This document shows, one piece after another, positions 35,386-44,197 of a stretch of 64,000 bases of DNA. The notes below the pieces were generated by a model. It made no database searches, had not been told where the DNA came from, and saw nothing but the letters and a program-made list of their open reading frames with translations. Origin of the DNA: SZUA-22 sp963751695. Lineage in GTDB: Bacteria > Bacteroidota > Ignavibacteria > Ignavibacteriales > Melioribacteraceae. Position numbers and translations under genes: made by a program. How positions within the stretch are numbered: the stretch's first letter is position 1; each line of letters begins with the position of its first letter. Location: contig CAVVVP010000005.1 of assembly GCA_963751695.1 (NCBI GenBank), positions 186,001 to 250,000 of the forward strand, given 5' to 3'.

Positions 35386-35562
35386 CTGAGTACAAAAATT
35401 ATATTATTGAACGGTTTACCAGTGAATGTTACCGAGATGAAAATTCTTGTTTCCAATTATCAAAAAGAAATGGACATTGCTGGAAATGTCAGTGTTTCTG
35501 ATGGTAAAGCAGAATTTGAACTTGAAGCAACCAGTTTCGTTACTTTAATTAATGAGAATTAA
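35386..35562 (+). pseudogene. Orphan 3' fragment of a glycoside-hydrolase-like gene
   Basis: One plus-strand frame, with no start codon in a sensible place, reads LLNGLPVNVTEMKILVSNYQ, then KEMDIAGNVSVSDGKAEFEL and EATSFVTLINEN and stops at 35560-35562. This resembles the C-terminal beta-sandwich of GH30/agarase-type glycosidases (vVTdseKdM ... G.a.f.LpAkSfvTLi). No catalytic domain remains; the preceding ~130 bases and the rest of the 317-base gap show nothing else. A 48-codon ATG frame over the same bases (from 35355) is probably chance. The family link is from memory of the pattern. Confidence 0.5.
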
Positions 35563-35570
35563 TTGTACTA

Positions 35571-36302
35571 CTAAATCATTGAAATTGAATTGATAGAGTG
35601 ATCTCTTAGTTTTCTATCAATACTTTTTGCGTTTGGTATTACAGAATCCAGTTTATTCCAGAATCTTTTACTGTGATTTTTATGAACTGTGTGACATAGT
35701 TCATGAAGAACTACATAATCAATTAGCTCCTCTGGCATCCTCATTAATCGAATATTTAAATTTATATTATTTCTAATTGAACAGCTCCCCCACCTAGATT
35801 TCAGATTTTTGCAGTAAACTTCGTTATAACTAAATCCAAATTCTTGAGCTAAATTTTCTACCTTAGCAGGCAAGTAATCTTTTGCTTCCTTGTGAAGAGC
35901 TCTATCGATTCCTACTCTAATTGCTGCTTGTACCTCTTCAGACTCAACAAATAGAATTTCGGGATACTTCACAAATATTTTTCCGTTCCTAATGGTGACT
36001 GATATGTCTCCATCATTCTTCTTCCCAATTACTAATCTGTGTGACCGAGTATTAAATTTTGTTTCCTCGGTATATACAATTCGTTTTTTTTCATAGTCTT
36101 TGATTTTAGGAAAATTCTTGTTTATCCAATCTTTTTTTGACCTAGCAGCTTCCTCAGCAACTTTATAGCTTACGCAATAAGGAAATGAAACAACAATTCC
36201 TTCAAAAGGTTTTATGCTGATGTTTATCCTTTTTGCTCTTCTGGATTTACGCAAAAGAACTTCACCAATTTCGTCCATGTGTATTTTTCGTGAGGTTTTC
36301 AA
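35571..36302 (-). CDS. YgjP-like (DUF45) M48-type metallopeptidase
   Basis: The 243-residue protein carries the zinc-binding HELCHTVHKNHSKRFW (HExxH plus a downstream His) in the context LIDYVVLHELCHT, typical of the YgjP/DUF45 family. The N-terminal half, with KSRRAKRINISIKPFEGIVV, is the usual beta-rich region, and the preceding KSRWGSCS block is a family signature. These cytoplasmic proteins often accompany type I restriction enzymes or occur alone; here no restriction genes are seen. Its start abuts the stop of the membrane-protein gene, so they are cotranscribed. Confidence 0.88.
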   Translation of the reverse strand: MKTSRKIHMDEIGEVLLRKSRRAKRINISIKPFEGIVVSFPYCVSYKVAEEAARSKKDWINKNFPKIKDYEKKRIVYTEETKFNTRSHRLVIGKKNDGDISVTIRNGKIFVKYPEILFVESEEVQAAIRVGIDRALHKEAKDYLPAKVENLAQEFGFSYNEVYCKNLKSRWGSCSIRNNINLNIRLMRMPEELIDYVVLHELCHTVHKNHSKRFWNKLDSVIPNAKSIDRKLRDHSINSISMI

Positions 36303-36905
36303 TTAGGTTCTTTTTTTAATAAAAAATGGAATTAATACAACAATGAAACTTAATAGAGATATTGGTGGTAATCCTCCAGGCCAATTATGGATTTTTATCC
36401 ATCCAGAAAATCCCATAATTATTAGATGAAGATAGAGTAAAATAAGTAAAATTTCAGAACCATTTCTTTTCAAAATACTAATTGACTTTTCGATACGAGA
36501 CAGTTTGTAATATCGTAGATTATTTAACTGAAATAGTGAGGCAATACCTGCTAATATTGTAAATTGACCTATGAGATTTACCTTATCAGCTTCAAAAAGT
36601 TTTGGATAATAGGAAGAACTGAAAATTATTAATGATACAAGAACATGTATAAGAATAAGTGCTTTTGAGTATTTGAGGACTTTCTTGCAAAATGAAGGGT
36701 CTTCTCTTTTTCGAAATATAATTGCAAAAGAGAGAAGTATTATAGATGCAAATGAGATGATTTTATTTAAAACATACAGTGGAAAATCACTCCAAGGAAC
36801 CCCACTATATATATTATATCTTATAACCGCATATAATGCAGCAAAGATTAAAACTGCTATTGTCAGTGCTGTTGAATTGATAGACGAATTATTCTTTGAG
36901 ACCAT
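36303..36905 (-). CDS. Integral membrane protein of unknown function (about six helices)
   Basis: The 200-residue protein has roughly six hydrophobic helices (LTIAVLIFAALYAVI, FASIILLSFAIIF, ALILIHVLVSLIIFSS, a helix near 110-125, ILLILLYLHLIIMGFSGW, ISLLSFIVVLIPFFI) and a basic C-terminus. The motif YSGVPWSDFPLYVLNK in the first loop and the helical spacing faintly recall ferric-reductase-like membrane domains, but I see no clear haem-His pairs and do not assign it. It lies five bases after a hydroxyacid dehydrogenase gene and directly before the YgjP-like gene. Confidence 0.6.
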   Translation of the reverse strand: MVSKNNSSINSTALTIAVLIFAALYAVIRYNIYSGVPWSDFPLYVLNKIISFASIILLSFAIIFRKREDPSFCKKVLKYSKALILIHVLVSLIIFSSSYYPKLFEADKVNLIGQFTILAGIASLFQLNNLRYYKLSRIEKSISILKRNGSEILLILLYLHLIIMGFSGWIKIHNWPGGLPPISLLSFIVVLIPFFIKKRT

Positions 36906-36910
36906 TTTCT

Positions 36911-37864
36911 CTACCCTATAACATTTTGAGGTGTTTTATTGATAAATGCTTTTAAATTTTCGACAGCTATCGACATCAATCTTTTTCTTGAAGCTTTTGT
37001 TGCCCAGGAAATATGAGGAGTGATAAAACAATTTTTAGCTTTAAGAAGTGGATTTTCAACACTGGGTGGCTCTGTCGAAAGGACATCTAGACCCGCCCCG
37101 GCAATTGTATTATTATTTAATGCTTCTGCAAGATCATTTTCGTTTACAAGCGGGCCTCTACTTGTGTTTATTAAGAAAGAACAATTCTTCATCATGCCTA
37201 ATTCTTTTTTCGAAATCAAATTTTCACTTTCATTTGTCAAGGGTAGATGAAGTGTAACAATATCACTTAATTGTAATATTTCATCAAAAGAAACTTCTGA
37301 GATATAATTTTCACAATTAATTATCCTACTCCTGCTATTTGCTAAAATCTTCATCCCAAAAGCATCACCAATTTTTGCAACCTCTCTCCCTATTTGACCA
37401 AATCCAATAATGCCAAGTATTAAACCATCGAGTTCTATCAATGGTCTCTTCCAATATGAAAATTCTGGATTGTGACACCATTCCAAATTCTTAACCGAAT
37501 TAGAATGTAAGCCAACATTTGAAGATAATTCTAATATCAATGCAAAGACCATCTGTGCAACAGATTTTGTCGAATACGCAGGAACATTAGTAACTGTAAT
37601 CTCCCTCTTTTTTGCAGTATCTATATCTACAACATTGTATCCAGTAGCTAGAACGCCAATATATTTAAGGTTTGGTAAAGATTGGATTAATTCCTCATTC
37701 AAAACAGTTTTATTTGTAAGAATAATTTCTGCATCTTTTGCAGCTATAAAGGTCTCATCCAAACTAACTCTATCGAAAATAGTAATATCACCTAATTTTT
37801 CAAGTTCTTCCCAGGATAAGTCACCAGGATTCAATGTGTATCCATCGAGTACAACTATTCTCAT
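36911..37864 (-). CDS. D-2-hydroxyacid dehydrogenase (glycerate dehydrogenase-like)
   Basis: An NAD(P)-dependent enzyme of 317 residues that interconverts 2-hydroxy and 2-oxo acids. The nucleotide loop is LGIIGFGQIGREVAKIGDAF. The catalytic Arg lies in NTSRGPLVNENDLAEAL, the Glu in STEPPSVENPLL, and the His in NCFITPHISWAT. The GYNVVD and ATGYNVVDIDTA blocks place it nearest glycerate/hydroxypyruvate reductases. With the tartronate-semialdehyde-reductase-like gene two positions upstream, a role in glycerate or sugar-acid metabolism is reasonable. It is co-directional with five neighbours. Confidence 0.88.
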   Translation of the reverse strand: MRIVVLDGYTLNPGDLSWEELEKLGDITIFDRVSLDETFIAAKDAEIILTNKTVLNEELIQSLPNLKYIGVLATGYNVVDIDTAKKREITVTNVPAYSTKSVAQMVFALILELSSNVGLHSNSVKNLEWCHNPEFSYWKRPLIELDGLILGIIGFGQIGREVAKIGDAFGMKILANSRSRIINCENYISEVSFDEILQLSDIVTLHLPLTNESENLISKKELGMMKNCSFLINTSRGPLVNENDLAEALNNNTIAGAGLDVLSTEPPSVENPLLKAKNCFITPHISWATKASRKRLMSIAVENLKAFINKTPQNVIG

Positions 37865-37875
37865 TTAATTAATCC

Positions 37876-38598
37876 TTACTCAAAATTTAGCGTACCAAAG
37901 TATTGTGGCAAATGAAAATTTGGTTTTAGATTTTCCACTTTATTCCAAGTTAACCAGTGTGGATGTGAAGTTTTATCAGCACATTTATAAAAATTGGCTT
38001 TCCAGACACTTCCCGATTCTGGTGGAGGAAAATTCAAATACTTTCCGACTACCTTGAATGGGATTTTGTAACCTACATACCAAGTTAATGAGTCTTTTAT
38101 TTCCGGATCATTCACTTTGGGAAGTGAGTGCGCAATGCTAATGCTTCTATATTCCTCATAACTGATTAATTTTTTCACGCTCTTATCATCCGAATTAAAA
38201 TGAAAGAGTTGAACTCCTCCGCAATTTGTTTCCAAATTGAAATAACCTTTACTTATGTCAGAACTTGGAGAAAAGAAAAACTCAACACAACTATCCTCAA
38301 AAACATTTCCTTGATAGTTCCTTTTTATTGATCTTACATATTTATCTTCTACCTTAAATAGAACGTAAAGATATTCAGTTGAATATAGAAGCTTTACATA
38401 TACATTTGGGAAGTGTAAAGGTTTTGTACCCATGTAGTTTTCAAGTTGGAGATAATTCACATGTTTCCAATTTCCATCGTTCCATTTTAGATTAATTTCA
38501 AAATCTTTATCAACATTTTTAATTTTATATGACAAATTATCTCCAGAGTAATCGATGCCTAACAAACAAGTCAAGAATAATATTGAAAGAAAGCTCAA
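37876..38598 (-). CDS. Exported CBM9-like carbohydrate-binding protein
   Basis: The 240-residue protein has a short signal-like N-terminus (LSILFLTCLLG). Its body follows the family-9 carbohydrate-binding beta-sandwich as found in single-domain Bacteroidota proteins: an early KWNDGNWKHV, the LLYSTEYLYVLFKVEDKYVR strand pair, VFEDSCVEFFFSP and a tail SHPHWLTWNKVENLKPNFHL. The conserved ED-S-C-VEFF patch and the late tryptophan are typical. It overlaps the previous gene by four bases, so it is translationally coupled to the reductase. It may help capture glycans; the ligand is unknown. Confidence 0.75.
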   Translation of the reverse strand: MSFLSILFLTCLLGIDYSGDNLSYKIKNVDKDFEINLKWNDGNWKHVNYLQLENYMGTKPLHFPNVYVKLLYSTEYLYVLFKVEDKYVRSIKRNYQGNVFEDSCVEFFFSPSSDISKGYFNLETNCGGVQLFHFNSDDKSVKKLISYEEYRSISIAHSLPKVNDPEIKDSLTWYVGYKIPFKVVGKYLNFPPPESGSVWKANFYKCADKTSHPHWLTWNKVENLKPNFHLPQYFGTLNFE

Positions 38599-39467
38599 CT
38601 TGATAACCTTCTTATTGATTTATAAAGTGCTTGCGTTCCCTCTTTCCCTTCCCCATTGGATTGATTACTGATATACATTTGGTGGACAAAACTCAATGCT
38701 GGCAAAGGAAGATTCATATTCGATGCTGCTTCTAATACCAATCTTAGATCTTTTTGCTGCAGATCTATCATAAATCCGGGAGCATAATCTTCGTCAGCCA
38801 TTTTGGGAGCAAGATTTGCTAATTGCCATGATCCTGCTGCTCCGCCCTTAGTTGCTTCTATCATAATTTTTGGATCTACACCTGAGCGTTGTGCAAACAA
38901 TACTGCTTCACTTACTGCCATGTTTGTAACAGACACAAGAATTTGATTACAGAGCTTAACTACCTGACCCATACCATTAGTTCCACAGTGAGTTACTGTT
39001 TTACCCATTGCTTCAAATACAAAACTACATTTTTCGAGAATTTCTTCCTTTCCTCCAACCATAATAGACAATGTTCCATTTATAGCTCCAGTGTCTCCAC
39101 CACTTACTGGAGCATCCAACATTTCTGCTCCCTTTTGAGCAAGTTTCTCCGATATTTCAATCGTGACGGAAGGTGAAATAGTACTCATATCAATTACAAC
39201 TTTTCCTTGACTAATCCCTTCAATCACACCTCCCTCTCCTAATATAACGTTACTAACAACAGGGGTATCAGATACTATTGTAACAACGATATCAGACTTT
39301 TCAGCAACTTCTTTTGGGGATGTGGCAGCATGGGCTCCAACACCTATAAGGTCATCCATCTTTGATCTGGTTCGGTTGTAAACAGTTAATTCAAATCCAG
39401 CTTTAAGTAAACTAAGGGCCATTGGTTTACCCATAATCCCAAGTCCGATAAATCCAATTTTATGCAT
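38595..39467 (-). CDS. 2-hydroxy-3-oxopropionate reductase / beta-hydroxyacid dehydrogenase family
   Basis: The 290-residue NADP-type enzyme has the N-terminal Rossmann loop GFIGLGIMGKPMALSLLKAG, the family signature DAPVSGGDTGAINGTLSIMV, and the catalytic Lys in GQVVKLCNQILVS. These features fit tartronate semialdehyde reductase (GarR/GlxR) best, with 3-hydroxyisobutyrate dehydrogenase as the alternative. Length is standard. It starts the minus-strand operon that includes the CBM9 protein and the D-hydroxyacid dehydrogenase, which suggests glycerate production. Divergent from slyD. Confidence 0.88.
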   Translation of the reverse strand: MHKIGFIGLGIMGKPMALSLLKAGFELTVYNRTRSKMDDLIGVGAHAATSPKEVAEKSDIVVTIVSDTPVVSNVILGEGGVIEGISQGKVVIDMSTISPSVTIEISEKLAQKGAEMLDAPVSGGDTGAINGTLSIMVGGKEEILEKCSFVFEAMGKTVTHCGTNGMGQVVKLCNQILVSVTNMAVSEAVLFAQRSGVDPKIMIEATKGGAAGSWQLANLAPKMADEDYAPGFMIDLQQKDLRLVLEAASNMNLPLPALSFVHQMYISNQSNGEGKEGTQALYKSIRRLSS

Positions 39468-39595
39468 CTTTTATCTTACCTCAATATATTTTCAATTGTC
39501 AAAGATAACAATAATTCAAGCAATTCATTTTATGATTTTTCTCCCCCGTCATTTTTACTTATCTTGCACTCACTTTTAAAAAAATAGGAAAAGTA

Positions 39596-40078
39596 ATGAC
39601 AGTTGAAAAAGACAAGGTAGTTTCAATAGACTATACTTTAACGGATGATGCTGGTAAAACAATCGATTCCTCTGCTGGACGTGAACCATTATCCTACATT
39701 CAAGGACATCAAAATATCATTCCGGGTTTGGAAAAGGAACTTGAAGGAAAAACTGTAGGTGACAAATTAACTGCAGTAATTCCTCCAGAAGAAGGCTACG
39801 GTAAATTTCAAGAATCTCTGATTCAAGAGGTTTCAAAAGATGTATTTCAAGGTGTCGATAAGATTGAAGTTGGAATGCAGTTTCAAGCTCAGATGGAAAA
39901 TGCACCTGTAGTTGTAACTGTGACACAAGTGGAAGACGACAAGGTAACAATTGATGGAAATCACCCTCTTTCTGATCAAACATTAAACTTTGATGTTGAA
40001 GTTAAAGATATTAGAGAAGCTACTGAGGAAGAGCTTTCTCATGGACACGTGCACGGTCCGGACGGACATCACCACTAA
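39596..40078 (+). CDS. slyD: SlyD-type FKBP peptidyl-prolyl isomerase with histidine-rich tail
   Basis: The 160-residue protein has the split FKBP domain (residues 1-70 and 120-150) with the isomerase patch GHQNIIPGLEKELEGKTVGD, the insert-in-flap chaperone domain (about 75-120), and a C-terminal metal-binding tail HGHVHGPDGHHH. SlyD helps protein folding in the cytoplasm and supplies nickel in hydrogenase maturation; no hydrogenase genes are nearby. The gene ends just before a strong terminator. Confidence 0.93.
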   Translation: MTVEKDKVVSIDYTLTDDAGKTIDSSAGREPLSYIQGHQNIIPGLEKELEGKTVGDKLTAVIPPEEGYGKFQESLIQEVSKDVFQGVDKIEVGMQFQAQMENAPVVVTVTQVEDDKVTIDGNHPLSDQTLNFDVEVKDIREATEEELSHGHVHGPDGHHH

Positions 40079-40090
40079 ATATAAAATTCA

Positions 40091-40118
40091 AAAGCCGGAA
40101 CTATCCGGCTTTTTTTTT
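40091..40118. terminator. Intrinsic terminator between slyD and the AEC transporter gene
   Basis: AAAGCCGGA (40091-40099) and TCCGGCTTT (40104-40112) pair perfectly around ACTA, with a T-tract through 40118. The A-rich start of the other strand could also serve the convergent gene. Confidence 0.92.
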
Positions 40119-40126
40119 ATCAATTT

Positions 40127-41074
40127 CTATATATATTCCAAATACTTTAAGATAACCAATCCTACGGTCATACTAATTATCGATAATGCTGTTGATATTG
40201 CAATGATATCCCCCGCCAGTTTGGAATTGCACTTCATGGCCTCTGCCATAACAAATGATGCTATTGCTGTAGGTGTTGCAAAAAGAATGAAAAATATTCC
40301 AAGATTAACCTTTGAAAACTCCAACATAATCCCAACTATTATTGCCATCATTGGGAAAACAATTAACTTTAAAAATGAAGATGTAAATGCCAAAGTTGAT
40401 GCTTTCATAATTCTTTCCAAATTAAGAGTAGCTCCGATTCCAATAAGTGCAAGAGGCAACGCTATTGCAGCAAGGTGATCGAGTGTTATGTATATTGGTT
40501 CCCATACATTCCATTGAAATATTGAGAAAGGCAGCGCAACAATTGCTGCAAGTATGAGTGGATTAGTTAAAATGTCTTTTAATACCTCTCCCCAGTTACT
40601 TTTTCTCTTACTATGAAATGGAATTGTTAACGAAATAACAGCAAGTATGTTGTATAAAGGCATGATAAAAGATAGTAGCATGGCAGCTTTTCCAACATTA
40701 GTCTCACCGAGCATAGCCATTATCATGGCTAAACCAACAATAGCGAAATTACTTCTAAAACTTCCCTGGATAAAAGAACCTTGATCTTCTGGAGTTTTGG
40801 TTAGAAATTTAGAGACACCCCAACTAATAAGGAATAGAAAAATAATCAATACAACAGATGTTGAAATTAGTCTTACATCAAACGATTCATTGATCTTTAT
40901 GGTAGACAGTTTTACGAAGACTAGTGCTGGAAGTGAAATGTTAAAGACAAAATTTGATGATTGTCTAATAAAAGTATCGTTTACTAAACTAGTTTTTTTA
41001 AAAAGTGTTCCAATTAATATTAAAAGAAATATTGGTGCAACAATTTCAATTGTAAATAGTAGAATTGATATCAT
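40127..41074 (-). CDS. AEC-family transporter
   Basis: The 315-residue membrane protein has ten predicted helices and the layout of the auxin efflux carrier family: APIFLLILIGTLFKKTSLVN at the N-terminus, FSSN-like SFRSNFAIVGLAM, and a late FFILFATPTAIASFVMAEAM. Bacterial members carry malate, malonate or other small acids. It is just after manA on the same strand, with 16 bases between. Confidence 0.85.
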   Translation of the reverse strand: MISILLFTIEIVAPIFLLILIGTLFKKTSLVNDTFIRQSSNFVFNISLPALVFVKLSTIKINESFDVRLISTSVVLIIFLFLISWGVSKFLTKTPEDQGSFIQGSFRSNFAIVGLAMIMAMLGETNVGKAAMLLSFIMPLYNILAVISLTIPFHSKRKSNWGEVLKDILTNPLILAAIVALPFSIFQWNVWEPIYITLDHLAAIALPLALIGIGATLNLERIMKASTLAFTSSFLKLIVFPMMAIIVGIMLEFSKVNLGIFFILFATPTAIASFVMAEAMKCNSKLAGDIIAISTALSIISMTVGLVILKYLEYI

Positions 41075-41090
41075 GTATTCATACTCTAGT

Positions 41091-42317
41091 TTAGACCGAA
41101 GTCGGGACGGTAACTCTAAAAACTGTTGAAACGCTCTTTGAAATTATGCTATACTGATCCACTAATGCTGGTATTAACGGTACATCTCCCTTGGAATATG
41201 AAAACGCATGGTTGTTATCCTCAATTACAAGGGAAATTGCTCCCTCTGTAATAAGCATAATCTCAATTCTGTTTTTTGTATTGAAACTAAATTCGTCATC
41301 AGTACTTAGTTCTATTCTTTCAATCACAAATTCTTGAATCGGTGAAGTATATTTAACTATTCCTACCTTTTCTTTATTTCCTATAAGTAATGCATCAGTT
41401 TTGGAATAATCCAAAATATCCAACAAGGTGTCAACATCTTTGAACTTTGGAGTAAGTCCAGCGCGAACAACATTATCTGAATTCGCCATACATTCTACAA
41501 TGTTGCCCTCTAAGTATGCATGCGGAATACCAGCTGGAGTAAAAATTGCCTCTCCTACTGATAAATCTAAATAGTTTAGAAAAAATATTGTTAGTAATCC
41601 AATATCAATTCCGTACTGTTTTTTAAGCTTTAGAAAAAGTCTATCTGTTTTTGAGGGTGACTCTTTAGTCATTATCTGTTCAGTAATAGATTCAATGCAA
41701 TTTTGAAGCTCATTTTCGTTTGATGCATTTAACATTAGCGTTGAGAAAATTATTCCCAAAGCTTTCTCATTCTCTATACCGTTACTAATTGAATCTTTAA
41801 ATTTTTTAACAGTTTCATCAGCCAAAAAGGTTTTTAGAATTGGATAATCAGACAAATTTTGTTTGATCTGCATAGGTGTTTGGAATCCCACAAGTGCTTC
41901 AAGTCTATCCAATACAATCGCAATTTCTGGTTTGTGGTTATCATCAATATAGTTTTTTGAATCTTTCCTGTGAAGTTCTTCAGCTTGAGATTTATTAGGA
42001 TGAGTTTGAATGGACAACGCTTTGCCAGCTGATAGAACTTTGAGTAAATAAGGAAGTTTATTATCAAATCTATTTGCTACTTCTGCACCAAGTATTTCTG
42101 ATGGATAAGCTTCAATAATTTGATTAAGACTTATCAATTCATTATCAATATTTATTTTTGAAGATAGTCTTGGGTGTGCACCGATCCACAATTCCGCGTA
42201 GGGTTTGTCTTCTGGAGTTATACCTAGAAGTTTTGGAATAAAGGCATCTTCACCCTTGGTGCCCCATTCATAATGCTGAATAAAATTGCGAAGTTTATAC
42301 GCTTTCTTTTCTATCAT
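41091..42317 (-). CDS. manA: Mannose-6-phosphate isomerase, class I
   Basis: A zinc-dependent cupin enzyme that interconverts mannose 6-phosphate and fructose 6-phosphate. The metal-binding residues are visible in SIQTHPNKSQAEELH (Gln-x-His) and DDNHKPEIAI (His, Glu), with the later His in PAGIPHAYLEGNIVECMANSD. The protein has 408 residues, the normal length for type I enzymes, with C-terminal cupin strands ending VFRVTVPTSV. Start ATG at 42317; next gene pruA is 74 bases away on the same strand. Confidence 0.93.
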   Translation of the reverse strand: MIEKKAYKLRNFIQHYEWGTKGEDAFIPKLLGITPEDKPYAELWIGAHPRLSSKINIDNELISLNQIIEAYPSEILGAEVANRFDNKLPYLLKVLSAGKALSIQTHPNKSQAEELHRKDSKNYIDDNHKPEIAIVLDRLEALVGFQTPMQIKQNLSDYPILKTFLADETVKKFKDSISNGIENEKALGIIFSTLMLNASNENELQNCIESITEQIMTKESPSKTDRLFLKLKKQYGIDIGLLTIFFLNYLDLSVGEAIFTPAGIPHAYLEGNIVECMANSDNVVRAGLTPKFKDVDTLLDILDYSKTDALLIGNKEKVGIVKYTSPIQEFVIERIELSTDDEFSFNTKNRIEIMLITEGAISLVIEDNNHAFSYSKGDVPLIPALVDQYSIISKSVSTVFRVTVPTSV

Positions 42318-42390
42318 ATAGTTTCTTACTAAGTATCTTAACCTTACCCTCTCTAAAAAGAAAAGGTAAGATTAGGCTTTAGAAATATTT

Positions 42391-44028
42391 CTAGGATTCT
42401 TCCATGAATGGATATTTATAATTACTCGGAGGAATAAAATTTTCTTTAATAGTCCGTGGCGATACCCACCGAATAAGATTCAAATAACTTCCGGCTTTAT
42501 CGTTTGTTCCACTAGCTCTTGCACCCCCAAAGGGTTGCTGACCAACAACTGCTCCAGTTGGTTTATCGTTGATATAAAAATTTCCCGCTGCGTTTACTAA
42601 TATTTTATTCGCAAGTTGTACAGCAGATCTATCTTGAGTAAAGATCGCTCCAGTTAGAGCATACTCTGATGTTTGGTTACAAATGTTTAAAGTTTCTTCA
42701 TATTTATCATCATCATAAACATAGAGTGTAAATACCGGACCAAATATTTCTTCTTCCATTGTTTTGAAATGTGGATCCGTCGTAACGACTAATGTAGGCT
42801 CTATATAATACCCAACTGAATCATCATATTCCCCTCCCGAGATTACTTCTGCATCTTTAGCATCTTTTACATAATCTATATATTGAGTTATACTATCGAA
42901 TGCACTCTTATCAATGACAGCATTCATGAAATTCGTAAAATCTTCAACATCACCCATCTTTATAGATTTTAAGTTTTCTATAAGTTTTTCTTTTATTCCT
43001 GGCCAAAGCGATTTTGGAATATATCCTCTTGAGGCTGCTGAACATTTTTGACCTTGATACTCATAAGCACCCCTTGTAATTGCTGTTGCTACCACATCAA
43101 CATCGGCACTGTTATGCACAAACACAAAATCTTTTCCCCCAGTTTCTCCTACTATTCGAGGATAAGATTTATACTTACTTATGTTTTCTCCAATTGTCTT
43201 CCACATTGATTGAAACACAGGAGTACTCCCAGTAAAATGTATGCCCGCGAGATCGGCAGAATTAAGTACAGGATTTCCAACTTGGCCTCCAGACCCAGGG
43301 ACAAAATTTATTACACCATCTGGAACCCCCGCCGCCAAAAATAATTTCATAAGCCAGTAACCTGAGTAAACTGCGCTTGAAGCTGGTTTCATTATAACAA
43401 CATTTCCCATGAGGGCAGGAGAGGTTGGTAAATTACCGGCAATTGAGGTAAAGTTAAATGGTGAAACAGCAAAAACAAATCCTTCTAGAGGTCTGTATTC
43501 AAGTCGGTTCCATGTTCCATTTGGTGAATGTAAAGGCTGCTCCTCATAGATCTGCATTGCATAATATGCATTGAATCTAAAGAAATCCACTAACTCACAT
43601 GCAGAATCAATTTCAGCTTGAAAAGCATTCTTACTCTGCGAAAGCATTGTTGCAGCATTAAGTGTTGCTCTCCAATAATCTGTGGTTAACAGATCAGCTG
43701 CTTTAAGAAATATTGCTGCTCTTTCATTCCATGGCATTGTAGACCATTCTGCTCTAGCTTTTAGAGATTCAATAATTGCAAGTTCTACCTCTTCTTTACC
43801 GGCTTTATGGTACGTTCCAATCACAGTTTTATGATCATGTGGGATCACACAATTGGCAGTATTCCCTGTTCTGATCTCTTTACCTCCAATTATAATTGGA
43901 ATATCCAGAATTTGTGATTTTAATTCTTTTAATCTTTTTTTTAGAATATCTTTATCTCTTGATCCAGGCTCATAGCCACGAATTGGATCATTTTCTGGGA
44001 AAGGGATCTCAAATTTTCCGTTTGCCAT
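42391..44028 (-). CDS. pruA: L-glutamate gamma-semialdehyde (1-pyrroline-5-carboxylate) dehydrogenase
   Basis: Oxidises the product of proline catabolism to glutamate using NAD. The nucleophile is in EYQGQKCSAASRGY (Cys), the general base is the Glu in VGETGGKDFVFVH, and the NAD-binding GSTPVFQSMWKTIG loop is present. The length of 545 residues and the C-terminal block PFGGARASGTNDKAGS fit the monofunctional PruA of Bacteroidota. No proline dehydrogenase gene is in the window. It is divergent from the MsrB-MsrA gene across 169 bases. Confidence 0.95.
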   Translation of the reverse strand: MANGKFEIPFPENDPIRGYEPGSRDKDILKKRLKELKSQILDIPIIIGGKEIRTGNTANCVIPHDHKTVIGTYHKAGKEEVELAIIESLKARAEWSTMPWNERAAIFLKAADLLTTDYWRATLNAATMLSQSKNAFQAEIDSACELVDFFRFNAYYAMQIYEEQPLHSPNGTWNRLEYRPLEGFVFAVSPFNFTSIAGNLPTSPALMGNVVIMKPASSAVYSGYWLMKLFLAAGVPDGVINFVPGSGGQVGNPVLNSADLAGIHFTGSTPVFQSMWKTIGENISKYKSYPRIVGETGGKDFVFVHNSADVDVVATAITRGAYEYQGQKCSAASRGYIPKSLWPGIKEKLIENLKSIKMGDVEDFTNFMNAVIDKSAFDSITQYIDYVKDAKDAEVISGGEYDDSVGYYIEPTLVVTTDPHFKTMEEEIFGPVFTLYVYDDDKYEETLNICNQTSEYALTGAIFTQDRSAVQLANKILVNAAGNFYINDKPTGAVVGQQPFGGARASGTNDKAGSYLNLIRWVSPRTIKENFIPPSNYKYPFMEES

Positions 44029-44197
44029 TACAAAGCTCCTTGAATTTTTCTAATATTATTGTGGCCTAATTTACATTTATTCGAATAATATCACAAAGAC
44101 AGAAATGAATTATTTGGTACACAATAGTTCTAATTCTTTCTCTTGATAAGATAGTTTTATTCAGATATATTAACTTTAATTTTGAAAGGAATAATAA

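Noticed and set aside
35355..35501. Plus-strand 48-codon ATG frame in the gap before the YgjP-like gene
   Set aside because: Cysteine-rich, with no recognisable pattern, and it overlaps a frame that looks like a glycosidase C-terminus; judged chance.
44177..44184. TAATTTTG before the MsrB-MsrA gene as a -7 box
   Set aside because: It is too close to the ribosome site and start codon, and no upstream element is seen.
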